Assembly (NCBI GenBank): GCA_023426545.1
Contig: JAFAAN010000171.1
Span: forward strand, 62,001-126,000
Source: Pseudomonadota bacterium
Lineage (GTDB): Bacteria; Myxococcota; Myxococcia; Myxococcales; Myxococcaceae
Length of the DNA: 64,000 nucleotides
Reading direction: 5' to 3'
Position numbers and translations under genes: made by a program. Below the pieces are notes generated by a model. The model saw only the letters and a list, made by a program, of their open reading frames with translations. It was not told where the DNA came from and made no database searches. Below are positions 25,784 through 34,723 of the stretch, in pieces. Each line of letters begins with the position of its first letter. Position 1 is the stretch's first letter.

Positions 25784-27121
25784 ATGAACGGAGGGTTCCT
25801 GGTATGGGCTCGCCTCGTGCAACCCTACGAGCTCATCAAGGCCAAGCGGGATGGCGGCCGGTTGGATCCGGCGGACATCCGCGCGTTCATCGAGGCGTAT
25901 ACGGCGGGGACGGTGGCGGACTACCAGATGGCGGCCATGTGCATGGCCATCTTCTTCCGGGGCATGGACTCCCGGGAGCTGGGGGCCTGGGCCCGCGCGA
26001 TGCTGGAGTCCGGCGAGGTCCTGGACCTGTCCGACACCCCGGGCATGAAGGTGGACAAGCACTCCACGGGCGGGGTGGGCGACAAGGTCTCCCTCAGCCT
26101 GGCGCCGCTGGCGGCGGCCTGTGGGGTGCCGGTGCCCATGATTTCGGGCCGCGGCCTGGGGCACACCGGTGGGACGCTGGACAAGCTGGAGTCCATCCCC
26201 GGCTTCAACGTCAACCTGCCGACGTCCGAGTACCGGCGGCTGGTGCGCGAGGTGAACTGCTGCCTGATTGGCCAGACGGCGCAGGTGGCCCCGGCGGACA
26301 AGAAGCTCTACGCGCTGCGGGACGTGACGGCGACGGTGGACTGCATCCCGCTGATTGCGTCCTCCATCATGAGCAAGAAGCTGGCGGAGGGCATCGACGC
26401 GCTGGTGCTGGACGTGAAGGTGGGCAGCGGGGCCTTCATGAAGCGCGACGAGGACGCGCGCACGCTGGCGAAGACGATGATTGGCCTGGGCGCGGAGATG
26501 GGCAAGCAGGTGGTGGCCCTGCTCACCGACATGGACCAGCCGCTGGGCCGCAAGGTGGGCAACGCGCTGGAGGTCATGGAGGCGGTGGACATGCTCCGCG
26601 GCAACGCGCCGGAGGACTACACCGAGGTGACCTACGCCCTGACGGCGGAGATGCTGGTGCTGGGCAAGAAGGCCGCCACGGTGGAGGAGGCGCGCGAGAA
26701 GCTGCGCAAGGTGGTGGAGGACGGCAGCGCCGTGCGCAAGCTGAAGGAGATCGTCCAGGTGCAGGGCGGAGACCCGCGCTCCATCGACGACTACTCGCTG
26801 CTGCCGCAGGCGAAGTCCACCGTGGACGTGGTGGCGCCGCGGGACGGCTTCGTCACCGGCATCGACACGGAGGGCGTGGGCATGGCGGCGGTGACGCTGG
26901 GCGCGGGACGGCAGCGGGTGGACAGCAAGATCGACCCCGGCGTGGGCTTCACGCTGCTCAAGAAGGCGGGCGAGGCCGTGAAGCAGGGCGAGCCCGTGGT
27001 GCGCGTGCACTACAACGACGCGGCCTCGCTGGCGGACGTGAAGGCGCGCCTGCTGGCCGCGTACCGCTTCGGCGACGCGGCGCCCGCGCCCCGGCCCCTC
27101 ATCCGGGAGCGGGTGGAGTAG
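25784..27121 (+). CDS. deoA: Thymidine/pyrimidine-nucleoside phosphorylase
   Basis: 445 aa from ATG 25784 with GGAG just upstream. The GTG at 25817 (LVQPYELIKAKRDGG) is the start most homologues would suggest and is the main alternative. The family signature SGRGLGHTGGTLDKLES is intact, with KVDKHSTGGVGDKVSLSLAPL before it and SSIMSKKLAEGIDALVLDVKVGSGAFMK after. It cleaves pyrimidine (deoxy)ribonucleosides with phosphate to base and (deoxy)ribose 1-phosphate. It is divergent from the nucleoside importer operon, a direct functional link. The C-terminal domain (about 345-430) is the usual alpha/beta lid. Confidence 0.93.
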   Translation: MNGGFLVWARLVQPYELIKAKRDGGRLDPADIRAFIEAYTAGTVADYQMAAMCMAIFFRGMDSRELGAWARAMLESGEVLDLSDTPGMKVDKHSTGGVGDKVSLSLAPLAAACGVPVPMISGRGLGHTGGTLDKLESIPGFNVNLPTSEYRRLVREVNCCLIGQTAQVAPADKKLYALRDVTATVDCIPLIASSIMSKKLAEGIDALVLDVKVGSGAFMKRDEDARTLAKTMIGLGAEMGKQVVALLTDMDQPLGRKVGNALEVMEAVDMLRGNAPEDYTEVTYALTAEMLVLGKKAATVEEAREKLRKVVEDGSAVRKLKEIVQVQGGDPRSIDDYSLLPQAKSTVDVVAPRDGFVTGIDTEGVGMAAVTLGAGRQRVDSKIDPGVGFTLLKKAGEAVKQGEPVVRVHYNDAASLADVKARLLAAYRFGDAAPAPRPLIRERVE

Positions 27122-27123
27122 GA

Positions 27124-27160
27124 CGGCGGTCCGCCGCCGTGGCTCCGGGAGCCCCGGCCG
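27124..27160. terminator. GC-rich inverted repeats after deoA
   Basis: Immediately after the deoA stop two tight palindromes occur: CGGCGGTCCGCCG, and GGCTCCGGGAGCC starting about 14 bp later. They lie in the 97-bp gap between the convergent deoA and DUF4328 genes. The loops are very small (1-3 nt), so the folding is less certain than for the other hairpins in this window. Confidence 0.35.
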
Positions 27161-27218
27161 TGCCCTGCGAGGCGCGGCGCGGGGCTTCGCTGCCTCTGGG
27201 CGGTTGCCGCGCCCGGGC

Positions 27219-28022
27219 TCAGGCGCTCGCGTCCGCTCGGGCGATGATGGCCCCGAGGTCCGCCCGGCGCCCGGCGAGCATCGTCTCGATGTCCTGCATG
27301 ACGCGGATGCAGAGCACCGCGGCCAGCACGCTGAGCGCCTCCGATATCATCCCCACGAGGAGGGCGCTGAAGAGCATCCCCTGCGAGCTTCCGACCTTGG
27401 CCAGCAGCGAGGCGCTCACGTTGGATGCGCCATTGCTGATGAGCCACGCGGCCCACCAGCCCTTCAGCAGAGCCCTCTGGGCGGGCGCGCCACCCAGGTT
27501 CAGCCAGAGGTCGCGCACGACTTCGTACGGCTTGACGAGGTTGTAGAAGGGGATGAACCAGGCGAACACGGCCCAGCGGGGCTCCTCGGTGCTGACGCCG
27601 AGCGCCCGGGCGGTCTTCACGCTCAGGTGCAGCCACCGGAGATAGCTGATGACGGTCGTGATGATCACGAGCGTGCTCGCCAGGGCGAGCTGGGCATTGA
27701 GGGAGTCGAAGGTCTGGGCATTCTCCAGCGAGGGCGTGGAGCCATTCTCGAGGTTCAGGAGGAGCCACGCGTGGAGGAGCCCGGTGAGCGATGCGACCCC
27801 GATGCCGGCGTACATGACCCCGCGTGTCCACTTCGCCCGGCCCGACGTGGGCGGCATCGCCTGGAGCTGCCGGGCGTTGCAGGGGGCGCAGACGTTGGCC
27901 ACGGGCTGCGGGCACTGCTCGCAGAGGAATCGGCCGCAGCGCTCGCACGTCCCCGTGGAAGGCGCATCGGTGTGGTCGGGGCAGACAGGGAGGGTCTCAG
28001 GGACGGTGGATTGGGGCAGCAT
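27219..28022 (-). CDS. DUF4328 membrane protein with N-terminal B-box-like zinc finger
   Basis: 267 aa. The N-terminus has a cysteine/histidine cluster (CPDHTDAPSTGTCERCGRFLCEQCPQPVANVCAPC) of B-box type. It is followed by four hydrophobic segments (about 68-90, 108-130, 190-210 and 220-245). The signature of DUF4328 is clear: YLRWLHLSVKTARALGV, EPRWAVFAWFIPFYNLVKPYEVVRDLW. The family has no known function. The zinc finger in front of a four-TM domain suggests a membrane-bound scaffold that binds a cytoplasmic partner. It diverges from the SET-domain gene at 28241. Confidence 0.85.
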   Translation of the reverse strand: MLPQSTVPETLPVCPDHTDAPSTGTCERCGRFLCEQCPQPVANVCAPCNARQLQAMPPTSGRAKWTRGVMYAGIGVASLTGLLHAWLLLNLENGSTPSLENAQTFDSLNAQLALASTLVIITTVISYLRWLHLSVKTARALGVSTEEPRWAVFAWFIPFYNLVKPYEVVRDLWLNLGGAPAQRALLKGWWAAWLISNGASNVSASLLAKVGSSQGMLFSALLVGMISEALSVLAAVLCIRVMQDIETMLAGRRADLGAIIARADASA

Positions 28023-28240
28023 GGGCTCGAGAGGACATGAAAGGGCCGCCGCGCACGCAACGCGCGTTGAAACGGGTGGGGGGCGGGCGGGGGAGGACTG
28101 CGGCGTCGCATCCTAGCGAGCCCCGCCCGGGCCGCACAGAGGCGGCGCGGACCCGGGGGCCGATGCGCTCACCTCGACGCTTCACCCCGTACGAGGAAGG
28201 CGCCATCCTCGCCGCCGGGAGCCACGCGGGGCAGGAGACC

Positions 28241-28651
28241 ATGAACCAGGGCGCAGCGCTGTACATCCATCCGGGCGTGAAGGTCCGGCCATGCGAGTGG
28301 GGCTACGGCGTGTTCACCGACGCCTTCATCCAGGCCGGCGCGCTCATCGAGGAGTGCCACTACCTCAAGCTGCCGCGCGCCCAATCGCAGAACCCGCAGC
28401 TCCAGGACTACGTGTTCCAGCTCCAGTGGGCCGAGCACGAGGCGCCCCGGGAGGGCGAGTGGGTCGCCCTCGTGCTGGGATACGGGATGATCTACAACCA
28501 CGCCCGCGAGCCGAACACGTCCTACCACCGCGAGGTGACCCGGGACGTCTTCTGCTACCACGCGCTGCGGGACATCCACCCCGGCGAACAGCTCTGCATC
28601 AGCTATGGCGAGGACTGGTGGGCCTCCCGGGACCAGGGCGTCCCAGCCTGA
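28241..28651 (+). CDS. SET-domain protein (putative protein lysine methyltransferase)
   Basis: 136 aa from ATG 28241 (GGAG 3 nt upstream); the longer frame from 27824 overlaps the divergent gene. The SET core is present: KVRPCEWGYGVFTDAFIQAGALIEE (SAM-binding GxG region), the pseudoknot strand IYNHAREPNTSYH in place of NHSCxPN, and RDIHPGEQLCISYGEDWW in place of GEELTxDY. The post-SET cysteines are absent. Bacterial SET proteins of this size methylate ribosomal or other proteins, or free substrates; the substrate here is unknown. The gene stands alone. Confidence 0.8.
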   Translation: MNQGAALYIHPGVKVRPCEWGYGVFTDAFIQAGALIEECHYLKLPRAQSQNPQLQDYVFQLQWAEHEAPREGEWVALVLGYGMIYNHAREPNTSYHREVTRDVFCYHALRDIHPGEQLCISYGEDWWASRDQGVPA

Positions 28652-28951
28652 GCGCCGGGGGCCCGCCGCCACCGCCTCACCCCCGCCAGGGCCCCGCCGG
28701 ACGGTGGGAGCCCCAATTTCCGGGCCTCGCGGGGCCCCGTTCCCCCGTATGATGTGGGGGGATGGGACGTTGCAGAAGGGTGGGGAAGCGGGGGGAGGCC
28801 CTCTGGAAGGGGGCTGTCGGAGGGGTGGACGTCGCCTCGGACGAGACGCCAGCGGGCGTCTGCGGTATGGGCTCGCGGAGCCAGGGCCAGCAACGGGTGG
28901 GCTTCCCGCGGCGGGTGGTGGCGCGAGCATGAGTGGCAGGAGGTAACGGCG
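28652..28951 (+). other. 300-bp upstream region of the PilZ gene
   Basis: No convincing frame; open frames that run through it are shadows. It contains G- and C-runs (GGGGCCCCGTTCCCCC near 28731-28746 and GGGGGG near 28757) and a short hairpin GGGCC/GGCCC just after the SET gene that may end its transcript. The promoter of the PilZ-cdd-deaminase series should be here, but I could not pick a reliable one. Confidence 0.3.
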
Positions 28952-29317
28952 ATGGCCGAGAGGAACGACTCGATGAGCGACAAGGCCGAGGACCGGCGGG
29001 ACTCTCCCCGGATTCCCATGCGCCTGAAGGTGCGCCGGGAGGGCAGCTCGGGCGATTTCGAGCAGCATGACGGGGACCTGTCCCTGGGCGGCTGCGCGTG
29101 GCCGGGCGAGGGGTGGGAGCAGGGCGCGCGGGTGGAGGTGCGCTTCCGCCTGCCCATCCTCCCCGATGAAGTGGAAGCGACGGGCGAGGTGCTTCAGGTC
29201 GCGCCGGGGGGCAACGGCCCGTCGGCCCGGGTCCGTTTCGTGGACCTGCCAGTGGAGTCCGAGCTGGCCATCGCGCGCCACCTGGATGACGTGCAGCGCC
29301 GTGCGGGCCGCCCGTAG
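28952..29317 (+). CDS. PilZ-domain protein (putative c-di-GMP receptor)
   Basis: 121 aa from ATG 28952, which has an excellent AGGAGG 8 nt upstream; the 66 extra in-frame codons upstream are not used. The PilZ signature is present as EDRRDSPRIPM (RxxxR) and, 40 residues later, DGDLSLGG (D/NxSxxG), so c-di-GMP binding is plausible. The rest is the six-stranded barrel (VEVRFRLPILPDEVEATGEVLQVA). The length and layout fit the short stand-alone PilZ group common in myxobacteria. The cdd gene starts 33 bp downstream on the same strand, so they may be co-transcribed. Confidence 0.85.
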   Translation: MAERNDSMSDKAEDRRDSPRIPMRLKVRREGSSGDFEQHDGDLSLGGCAWPGEGWEQGARVEVRFRLPILPDEVEATGEVLQVAPGGNGPSARVRFVDLPVESELAIARHLDDVQRRAGRP

Positions 29318-29350
29318 CGGTCCGTATCCGGCTTCATGCGGGAGGGCGTC

Positions 29351-29755
29351 ATGGCGGATGAGATTCCCTGGGAGCGCCTGTTCGAGGAGGCCGCGCGCGT
29401 TCGGGCGCGCGCCCATGTGCCGTACTCGCGTTTCCCCGTGGGGGCCGCCGTCCTGTATGCGGACGGCGCCGTCGTGGCCGGCTGCAACGTGGAGAACGCG
29501 ACCTATGGGCTCACCGTCTGCGCGGAGCGCAATGCCTTCGCCGCGGGGGTGGCCCAGGGGCACACGCAGCCGGTGGCCGTGGCCATCGTCGTGGACACCC
29601 CCGAGCCCTGCCCCCCGTGTGGCATGTGCCGGCAGGTCATGGCCGAGTTTGGCGGGCAGGACCTGCCCGTGCGCAGCCGGACGCCCCGGGGCGGCGAGGC
29701 GCGCTACACCCTGGGAGGGCTGCTTCCGCATGCCTTCACCAAAGACTTCTTCTAG
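29351..29755 (+). CDS. cdd: Cytidine deaminase
   Basis: 134 aa from ATG 29351 (GGAGG 5 nt upstream). The short tetrameric type: VPYSRFPVGAAVLYADG, CNVENATYGLTVCAERNAF (CAE with the proton-shuttling Glu and first zinc Cys) and PCPPCGMCRQVMAEF (PCxxC, two more zinc Cys). It deaminates cytidine and deoxycytidine to (deoxy)uridine. The C-terminus ends LGGLLPHAFTKDFF, usual for the family. With the importer, deoA and deoC it forms a complete route for pyrimidine deoxynucleosides. The next gene starts 21 bp later. Confidence 0.95.
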   Translation: MADEIPWERLFEEAARVRARAHVPYSRFPVGAAVLYADGAVVAGCNVENATYGLTVCAERNAFAAGVAQGHTQPVAVAIVVDTPEPCPPCGMCRQVMAEFGGQDLPVRSRTPRGGEARYTLGGLLPHAFTKDFF

Positions 29756-29775
29756 CAAGAGAGCCTGAGCATTCC

Positions 29776-31119
29776 GTGGATCTGCTCCTGACTGGTGGCA
29801 CGGTTGTAACGATGAACCGCGAGCGCGAGGTGCTCGTGGATGCGGACGTCCTCGTCCAGGACGGTCGTATCGCCAAGGTGGGCCGGGGCCTCAAGCCCCG
29901 CGGCACCCGGCGGGTGGTGGACGTCTCGGGAAAGGTGGTGCTGCCAGGGCTCATCCATGGCCACATCCACGCCTGTCAGACGCTGTTCCGGGGCCGCGCG
30001 GACGGGCTGGAGCTGCTGGACTGGCTCCGCGAGCGCATCTGGCCCTTCGAGGCCTCGCACGACGCCGCGTCCATGCGCGCCTCGGCGGACCTGTCCTTCG
30101 CGGAGCTCATCCGCTCGGGGGCCACGGCCGCGCTCGACATGGGCAGCGTCCACCACTACGACGCCGTCTTCGAGTCCGCCCGGGACGCCGGCTTCCGGCT
30201 GGTGGGTGGCAAGGCGATGATGGACGCGGGCGCGGGCGTGCCCGAGGGCCTGCGCGAGAGCACCGAGGACTCGCTGCGCGAGAGCCTTGCGCTGAAGGAG
30301 CGCTGGCATGGCACGCACGATGGGCGGCTGCGCTACGCCTTCGCCCCGCGCTTCGTGCTGTCCTGCACGCCGGAGCTGCTGCGCGAGGTGGTGCGCCTGG
30401 CCCGGGAGCACGGGCTGCGCATCCACACCCACGCCAGTGAGAACGCGAAGGAGACGGACGCGGTCCGCCAGTACACCGGGGGCCAGGACAACGTGGCCTT
30501 CTTCCACGCGCTGGGGCTGTCCGGCTCGCACGTGACGCTGGCCCACTGCGTGTGGCTGTCCCAGGAGGAGCAGGACATCCTGCGCGACACGCGCACGGTG
30601 GTGTGCCACTGCCCCGGCTCCAACCTCAAGCTGGCCTCGGGCATCGCCAAGGTGCCGGAGCTGCTGGATGCCGGCGTGGCGGTGGCGCTGGGCTCGGACG
30701 GCGCGCCCTGCAACAACACGCTCGACATCTTCCATGAGATGCGGCTCGCGGCGGTGATGCACAACCCGCGCGTGGGGCCGTGCGCCATGACGCCCATGCG
30801 CGTGCTGGAGATGGCCACGCTGCACGGGGCCCGGGCGCTGGGGCTGGAGGACGAGGTGGGCTCGCTGGAGCCCGGCAAGCGCGCCGACATCACCGTGGTG
30901 GACCTCGACGGTCTGCACGCGGGCCCCGCGCCGGAGGACGTGCTGGTGCCGCTGGTGCACTCCGTCCGGAGCAGCGACGTGACGCACGTCTTCATCGACG
31001 GCCAGCCGGTGCTGCGCGACGGCGTGCTCACCACGCTGGACGCGCCGGCGGTGCTGGCGAACGCGAAGGCGCAGGTGGGGCGCATCCTCGCGCGCCGCCC
31101 GAAGGCGCGCGGCGGCTGA
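29776..31119 (+). CDS. COG0402 amidohydrolase (nucleoside/purine deaminase-type)
   Basis: 447 aa from GTG 29776; the frame back to 29617 lies inside cdd. The metal site is complete: HGHIH at about residue 59-63, HTHASENAKET, LAHCVWL and LGSDGAPCNNTLD. The family includes guanine deaminase, chlorohydrolases, S-adenosylhomocysteine deaminase and 5'-deoxyadenosine deaminase. The overall sequence looks closest to the adenosine-derivative deaminases, but the substrate cannot be fixed by reading. It sits 21 bp behind cdd and is probably in the same transcript, supporting a nucleoside or base as substrate. It ends 3 bp from the convergent kinase. Confidence 0.85.
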   Translation: MDLLLTGGTVVTMNREREVLVDADVLVQDGRIAKVGRGLKPRGTRRVVDVSGKVVLPGLIHGHIHACQTLFRGRADGLELLDWLRERIWPFEASHDAASMRASADLSFAELIRSGATAALDMGSVHHYDAVFESARDAGFRLVGGKAMMDAGAGVPEGLRESTEDSLRESLALKERWHGTHDGRLRYAFAPRFVLSCTPELLREVVRLAREHGLRIHTHASENAKETDAVRQYTGGQDNVAFFHALGLSGSHVTLAHCVWLSQEEQDILRDTRTVVCHCPGSNLKLASGIAKVPELLDAGVAVALGSDGAPCNNTLDIFHEMRLAAVMHNPRVGPCAMTPMRVLEMATLHGARALGLEDEVGSLEPGKRADITVVDLDGLHAGPAPEDVLVPLVHSVRSSDVTHVFIDGQPVLRDGVLTTLDAPAVLANAKAQVGRILARRPKARGG

Positions 31120-31122
31120 CGC

Positions 31123-32490
31123 TCAGGCGGGCAGCCGCACCACGAAGGACGTGGACCAGCCCGGGGCGTCCTCCACCGCGAGGCGCCCGCCATGGGCCTC
31201 CGCGGCGAGGCGGGAGAAGTACAGGCCCAGGCCGTAGCCGCGGTGGCTGTCGCGCTCCGTGTCGGCCTGTCCGTACTTGTCGAAGATGCGCACGCGCGCC
31301 TCCTTGGCGATGGGCGGGCCGTCGTTGCGCACGGCGAGCCACCGGCCATCCGCGTCCGCCCCTGCCTCCAGCCGCACCCGCCCGCCCGAGGGCGTGTACC
31401 GCAGGGCATTGGTGGTGAGGTTCTCCACCACGCGCACCAGCAGGTTGGCGTCGCCCACCACCTCCAGGTCCACGGGCGCGCTCACGTCCAGCGTCAGCTT
31501 GCGCGAGCGGGCCACGCCCTCCAGCGAGCGGCGCACCTCGTCCAGCACGTGCGCGGCCGGGAAGGGCGCCTTGAGCGGCTCCAGCCGGCCCTCCTCGAGC
31601 CGGGGCACGTCCATGAGGTCGGAGATCATCCGGTCCAGCCGCGCGGTGACGGCCAGCCCGGTGCGGACGGACTCACCGAGGATGCCGTCGCGGGGCACCT
31701 CCAGCTCCATCCACGACAGGGACAGCGTCAGCGCCGACAGCGGCGAGCGCAGGTCGTGCACGAGGAACTGGGTGAGCTGCTCCATGTCCCGCTGGAGCGT
31801 CTGGAGCTCCGCGTTCTTGGCCTGGGCCTCCGCCAGCATGCGCTCGATGGTCCGCCGCGCCTCCTCCACCTCCTGGAAGCGCCGGGCCTCCAGGGCCCGG
31901 TCCACCTCCATCCGGGTGAGCGTCACGGCCAGGTGCCGCAGCCGGCCCGTGCCGTAGTGGCTCACCACGGCCACCAGCACCAGCGCCACCACGGCGATGG
32001 CCATCGAGCCCCAGCCGACGTCCGCCTGCCGCATCAGCGCCGTCTGGGCGACGGCGGCCAGCAGCGCCGTGCCGTAGACGACGCCGCCGCGCATGCTCAG
32101 ACCGCTGAGGACGACGACGAGCGCGAACAGGCCCAGGCTGAAGCCCGCCACCCCGACGGGGAAGCGGGAGACGGGGAGCGCCACGGACTGGAGCCAGTAC
32201 ACCAGCGCCACGTCCACCACCGACTGCACCGCGCCCATGCCGCGGGCCACCCGCCGCCGGCGGAGCATGAACAGCGTCGCGGCGACCGCGGCGTAGAGCC
32301 CCAGGGCGGGCGGGTACATGGCCCAGTCCCCGCCGCCGGACAGCCACAGCGTGGTGCTGATGGTCAGGAACAGGGCGGCGCCCACCAGCCGCACCGCCGC
32401 GCCGGCGCCGACCACGCTGCGCCGCTGGGCGTCCATGGCCCGGGACATCGTCTCATCGAGCGGGCCGGGCACGGAGGGCAAGGACGTCAC
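31123..32490 (-). CDS. Membrane sensor histidine kinase
   Basis: 455 aa from GTG 32490, or 441 from ATG 32448; neither has a strong ribosome-binding site. Six hydrophobic segments (about 25-205) form an integral sensor without a large periplasmic domain. A coiled coil (about 210-250, EVDRALEARRFQEVEEARRTIERML) leads to HisKA with the intact H box FLVHDLRSPLSAL and the ATPase domain: VVENLTTNALRYTP, VRNDGPPI, IFDKYGQADTERD and GYGLGLYF. No cognate response regulator is adjacent, so it is an orphan kinase. Six-TM sensors of this sort often sense membrane state or small hydrophobic ligands; pspA diverges from it 261 bp away. Confidence 0.9.
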   Translation of the reverse strand: MTSLPSVPGPLDETMSRAMDAQRRSVVGAGAAVRLVGAALFLTISTTLWLSGGGDWAMYPPALGLYAAVAATLFMLRRRRVARGMGAVQSVVDVALVYWLQSVALPVSRFPVGVAGFSLGLFALVVVLSGLSMRGGVVYGTALLAAVAQTALMRQADVGWGSMAIAVVALVLVAVVSHYGTGRLRHLAVTLTRMEVDRALEARRFQEVEEARRTIERMLAEAQAKNAELQTLQRDMEQLTQFLVHDLRSPLSALTLSLSWMELEVPRDGILGESVRTGLAVTARLDRMISDLMDVPRLEEGRLEPLKAPFPAAHVLDEVRRSLEGVARSRKLTLDVSAPVDLEVVGDANLLVRVVENLTTNALRYTPSGGRVRLEAGADADGRWLAVRNDGPPIAKEARVRIFDKYGQADTERDSHRGYGLGLYFSRLAAEAHGGRLAVEDAPGWSTSFVVRLPA

Positions 32491-32751
32491 GAGACAGGTT
32501 TTTCCCTGCTTCCTTCCCCGCTTGCAAGCACTGCCGTCTATCGTGTGGGAGCGGACGGACGGGCGGGCGAGGTGGGGGCGGGCGCATTTCCAGGCGGGGG
32601 AATCGCCGCGCCATGCTTTTGCGCCCGCGGCAATCGCATTAGGTAGAGGCGCGTAGGCACTGGATAAGACAATGGGACTGTGGACGCTTGCTCGCCCCGG
32701 GGATCGTGTAAGGTGGCTGCAAGCAGGTCTGGATGGAGGTAGACCGCCGAT

Positions 32752-33489
32752 ATGTGGCAACGATTCAAGAGAGCAATGCGCAGCTTCGCCGGCTTCTTTG
32801 TCTCCTCCATCGAGGACCCGGAGCTGATTCTCGAGCAGAACGTCCGTGACCTGAACGACCAGGTCCCGAAGATGAACGAGTCCATCGCCATGGTCCGGGC
32901 GAACGTGACGCTGCTGGAGAAGGAGAACGCCAAGTACCTGGAGGACGTGCGCTCGCTGACGTCCAAGGTCAAGGCCGCCATCCAGGCAGGCCGCGACGAC
33001 CTGGCCGCGCAGTACGCCTCCAAGCTCCAGATTGAAAAGGACGCGCTGTCCCGCAACGAGCAGCAGCTGGCTACCGCGCGCCAGGCCTACGAGAAGGCCC
33101 TGTCGGTGAAGAAGGCGTTCATGCGCGAGAAGGAGCGCAAGACGCAGGAGGCCATGAACGCCATCCGCGAGGCGCGCCGCGCCAAGTGGCAGGCCAAGGT
33201 GGCCGACACCATGGAGTCCTTCACCGTGGCGGGCATCGACTCGACCCACGACGAGATGCTCCGCAAGGTGCAGGAGAAGTCCGCCATCAACGAGGCCCGC
33301 ATGCAGATGGCCCTCGAGTCGGTGGACCACACCGCGGCGTCCATCGAGGAAGAGGCCGAGAAGATCCAGGCCAACGAGCTGGTGAAGCAGTTCAAGATGG
33401 AGATGGGGCTCGCGAGCAGCCCGGCCCCGGTGTCCGAGGTCGGCGGTGGCCCCGAGAAGACCATCGGCAAGAAGGTGGGCGTCGAGTAG
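32752..33489 (+). CDS. pspA: PspA/IM30-family membrane-stress protein
   Basis: 245 aa. An N-terminal amphipathic helix (MWQRFKRAMRSFAGFFVSSIEDPELILEQNV) precedes a long coiled coil (about 30-215) typical of ESCRT-III-like PspA/Vipp1 proteins, which polymerise on damaged inner membrane and stop proton leakage. The C-terminus (VSEVGGGPEKTIGKKVGVE) is a short tail. No PspF, PspB or PspC gene is here. Instead two genes of different type follow closely (11 and 36 bp), so the operon is unlike the enterobacterial psp operon. Confidence 0.9.
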   Translation: MWQRFKRAMRSFAGFFVSSIEDPELILEQNVRDLNDQVPKMNESIAMVRANVTLLEKENAKYLEDVRSLTSKVKAAIQAGRDDLAAQYASKLQIEKDALSRNEQQLATARQAYEKALSVKKAFMREKERKTQEAMNAIREARRAKWQAKVADTMESFTVAGIDSTHDEMLRKVQEKSAINEARMQMALESVDHTAASIEEEAEKIQANELVKQFKMEMGLASSPAPVSEVGGGPEKTIGKKVGVE

Positions 33490-33499
33490 CACGTCTTGA

Positions 33500-34687
33500 A
33501 TGAGGCTCCACCGCGGTCCAGGTCTCTTCCTCTTCCTGTTCCTCTGCGTGCTCGGCGCGAGCTACGTGCTCGCGTCGCGCCTGGGGTACCTGGACCGCCT
33601 GCAGGAGCGGTACTTCCCGTCCACGCGTGAGGCCGTCCGCCTGTCGCCGGGAGATTTCCCGGCGGGCGTGGCGGCCCCGGTGGCGGACGTGGCCTCCGTG
33701 CCCCTGCGGCCGGTGCTCATCGGCTTCAGTCCCCGGGGCGCCTCCGCGGGCCTGCTGGTGGCCACGGGGGGCGCCACGGCGCTGGACAACCCGGTGCCTC
33801 CAGCGGGCGCGGCGCAGGGGCTCCTGAAGACGGCCTATGCCCTGGACGCGCGGGCCGTGCTCTTCGCGCGGGAGGAGGACCTGCGGCACGCGCTGGCCAT
33901 TGGCGCGGAGAACGGCGGCGTGGACATGGCCACCCTCTCCGTGGACCGGCTGGCCGCCTGGGCCCCGGCGCTGCGGGACGCGGCGCCCCGCACGCTCATG
34001 CTGGTGGGCCGCAGCCGGGGGCAGGAAGCCCTGGCCGCGGTGGGCGTCTCGGACCTCGCCTCCCTGCGGGGCAAGCGCCTGGCCGTGTATCCGTATGGCT
34101 CCTCGCACTACTTCGCGCTGTGGCTGCTGGCGCGTGCCGGGCTGCGCATCACGGACGTGCGCTGGGTGGACCTGCCCACCACCTTGGATGCGGGACGGGC
34201 GCTCCGCGAGGGCCGCGCGGATGCCGTGGTGGGCCTGTGGGGTGACGTGGAGCTGGCGGCCCGTGACAGGGGAGGCGCGGTGCTGGCGACGACGGCGGAT
34301 GCCCCACACTTGGTGGCCACGGTGCTGGTGGCGCGGGGCGAGTTCACCGCGCGCTACCCGGACGCGGTGCGTCGGGTGCTGCGGGGGCTGCTCGACGCGG
34401 GGCAGAGCGTGCTGAAGGACCCGACGGCGGGGGCGCGGATGCTGGGCGAGGTGGCGCCATACCTGGGGGACCCCATCGAGGCCATCCGCAGCGCGCCGCC
34501 CGCCACGCTGGCGGACAATCGGGCCTTCTTCGGCCTTTCCGGCGAGGCGCCCGTCACCTATGACGAGCTGTTCCAGAGCGCCGCGGCGCTCTTCCAGAAG
34601 CTGAAGCAGGGGCCCCCGGTGCCTCCCGCGGAGGACACGAAGGACCTGGGGGGCTTGAAGTACGTGTCGGAGACCCGCGGCCCCTGA
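33500..34687 (+). CDS. Membrane-anchored substrate-binding-like protein (NMT1/SsuA type)
   Basis: 395 aa. An uncleaved or cleavable N-terminal helix (LFLFLFLCVLGASYVLASRLGY) is followed by about 40 linker residues, then a periplasmic type II binding-protein fold. In it are LRPVLIGFSPRGASAGLLVAT, VGVSDLASLRGKRLAVYPYGSSHYFALWLL and ADAVVGLWGDVELAARDRG. The pattern is that of taurine, nitrate or NMT1-like receptors. No permease or ATPase is beside it, so it is unlikely to be a conventional ABC receptor and may act as a ligand sensor anchored near the membrane. It is 10 bp after pspA and 36 bp before the coiled-coil gene. Confidence 0.75.
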   Translation: MRLHRGPGLFLFLFLCVLGASYVLASRLGYLDRLQERYFPSTREAVRLSPGDFPAGVAAPVADVASVPLRPVLIGFSPRGASAGLLVATGGATALDNPVPPAGAAQGLLKTAYALDARAVLFAREEDLRHALAIGAENGGVDMATLSVDRLAAWAPALRDAAPRTLMLVGRSRGQEALAAVGVSDLASLRGKRLAVYPYGSSHYFALWLLARAGLRITDVRWVDLPTTLDAGRALREGRADAVVGLWGDVELAARDRGGAVLATTADAPHLVATVLVARGEFTARYPDAVRRVLRGLLDAGQSVLKDPTAGARMLGEVAPYLGDPIEAIRSAPPATLADNRAFFGLSGEAPVTYDELFQSAAALFQKLKQGPPVPPAEDTKDLGGLKYVSETRGP

Positions 34688-34723
34688 GGCGGGGCTCCGG
34701 GCGTGTGGAAGGGGAGGTCGGAC

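Noticed and set aside
26041..26200. Possible programmed frameshift in deoA considered because of two candidate starts
   Set aside because: The frame is continuous and the family signature is intact; only the choice of start codon is uncertain.
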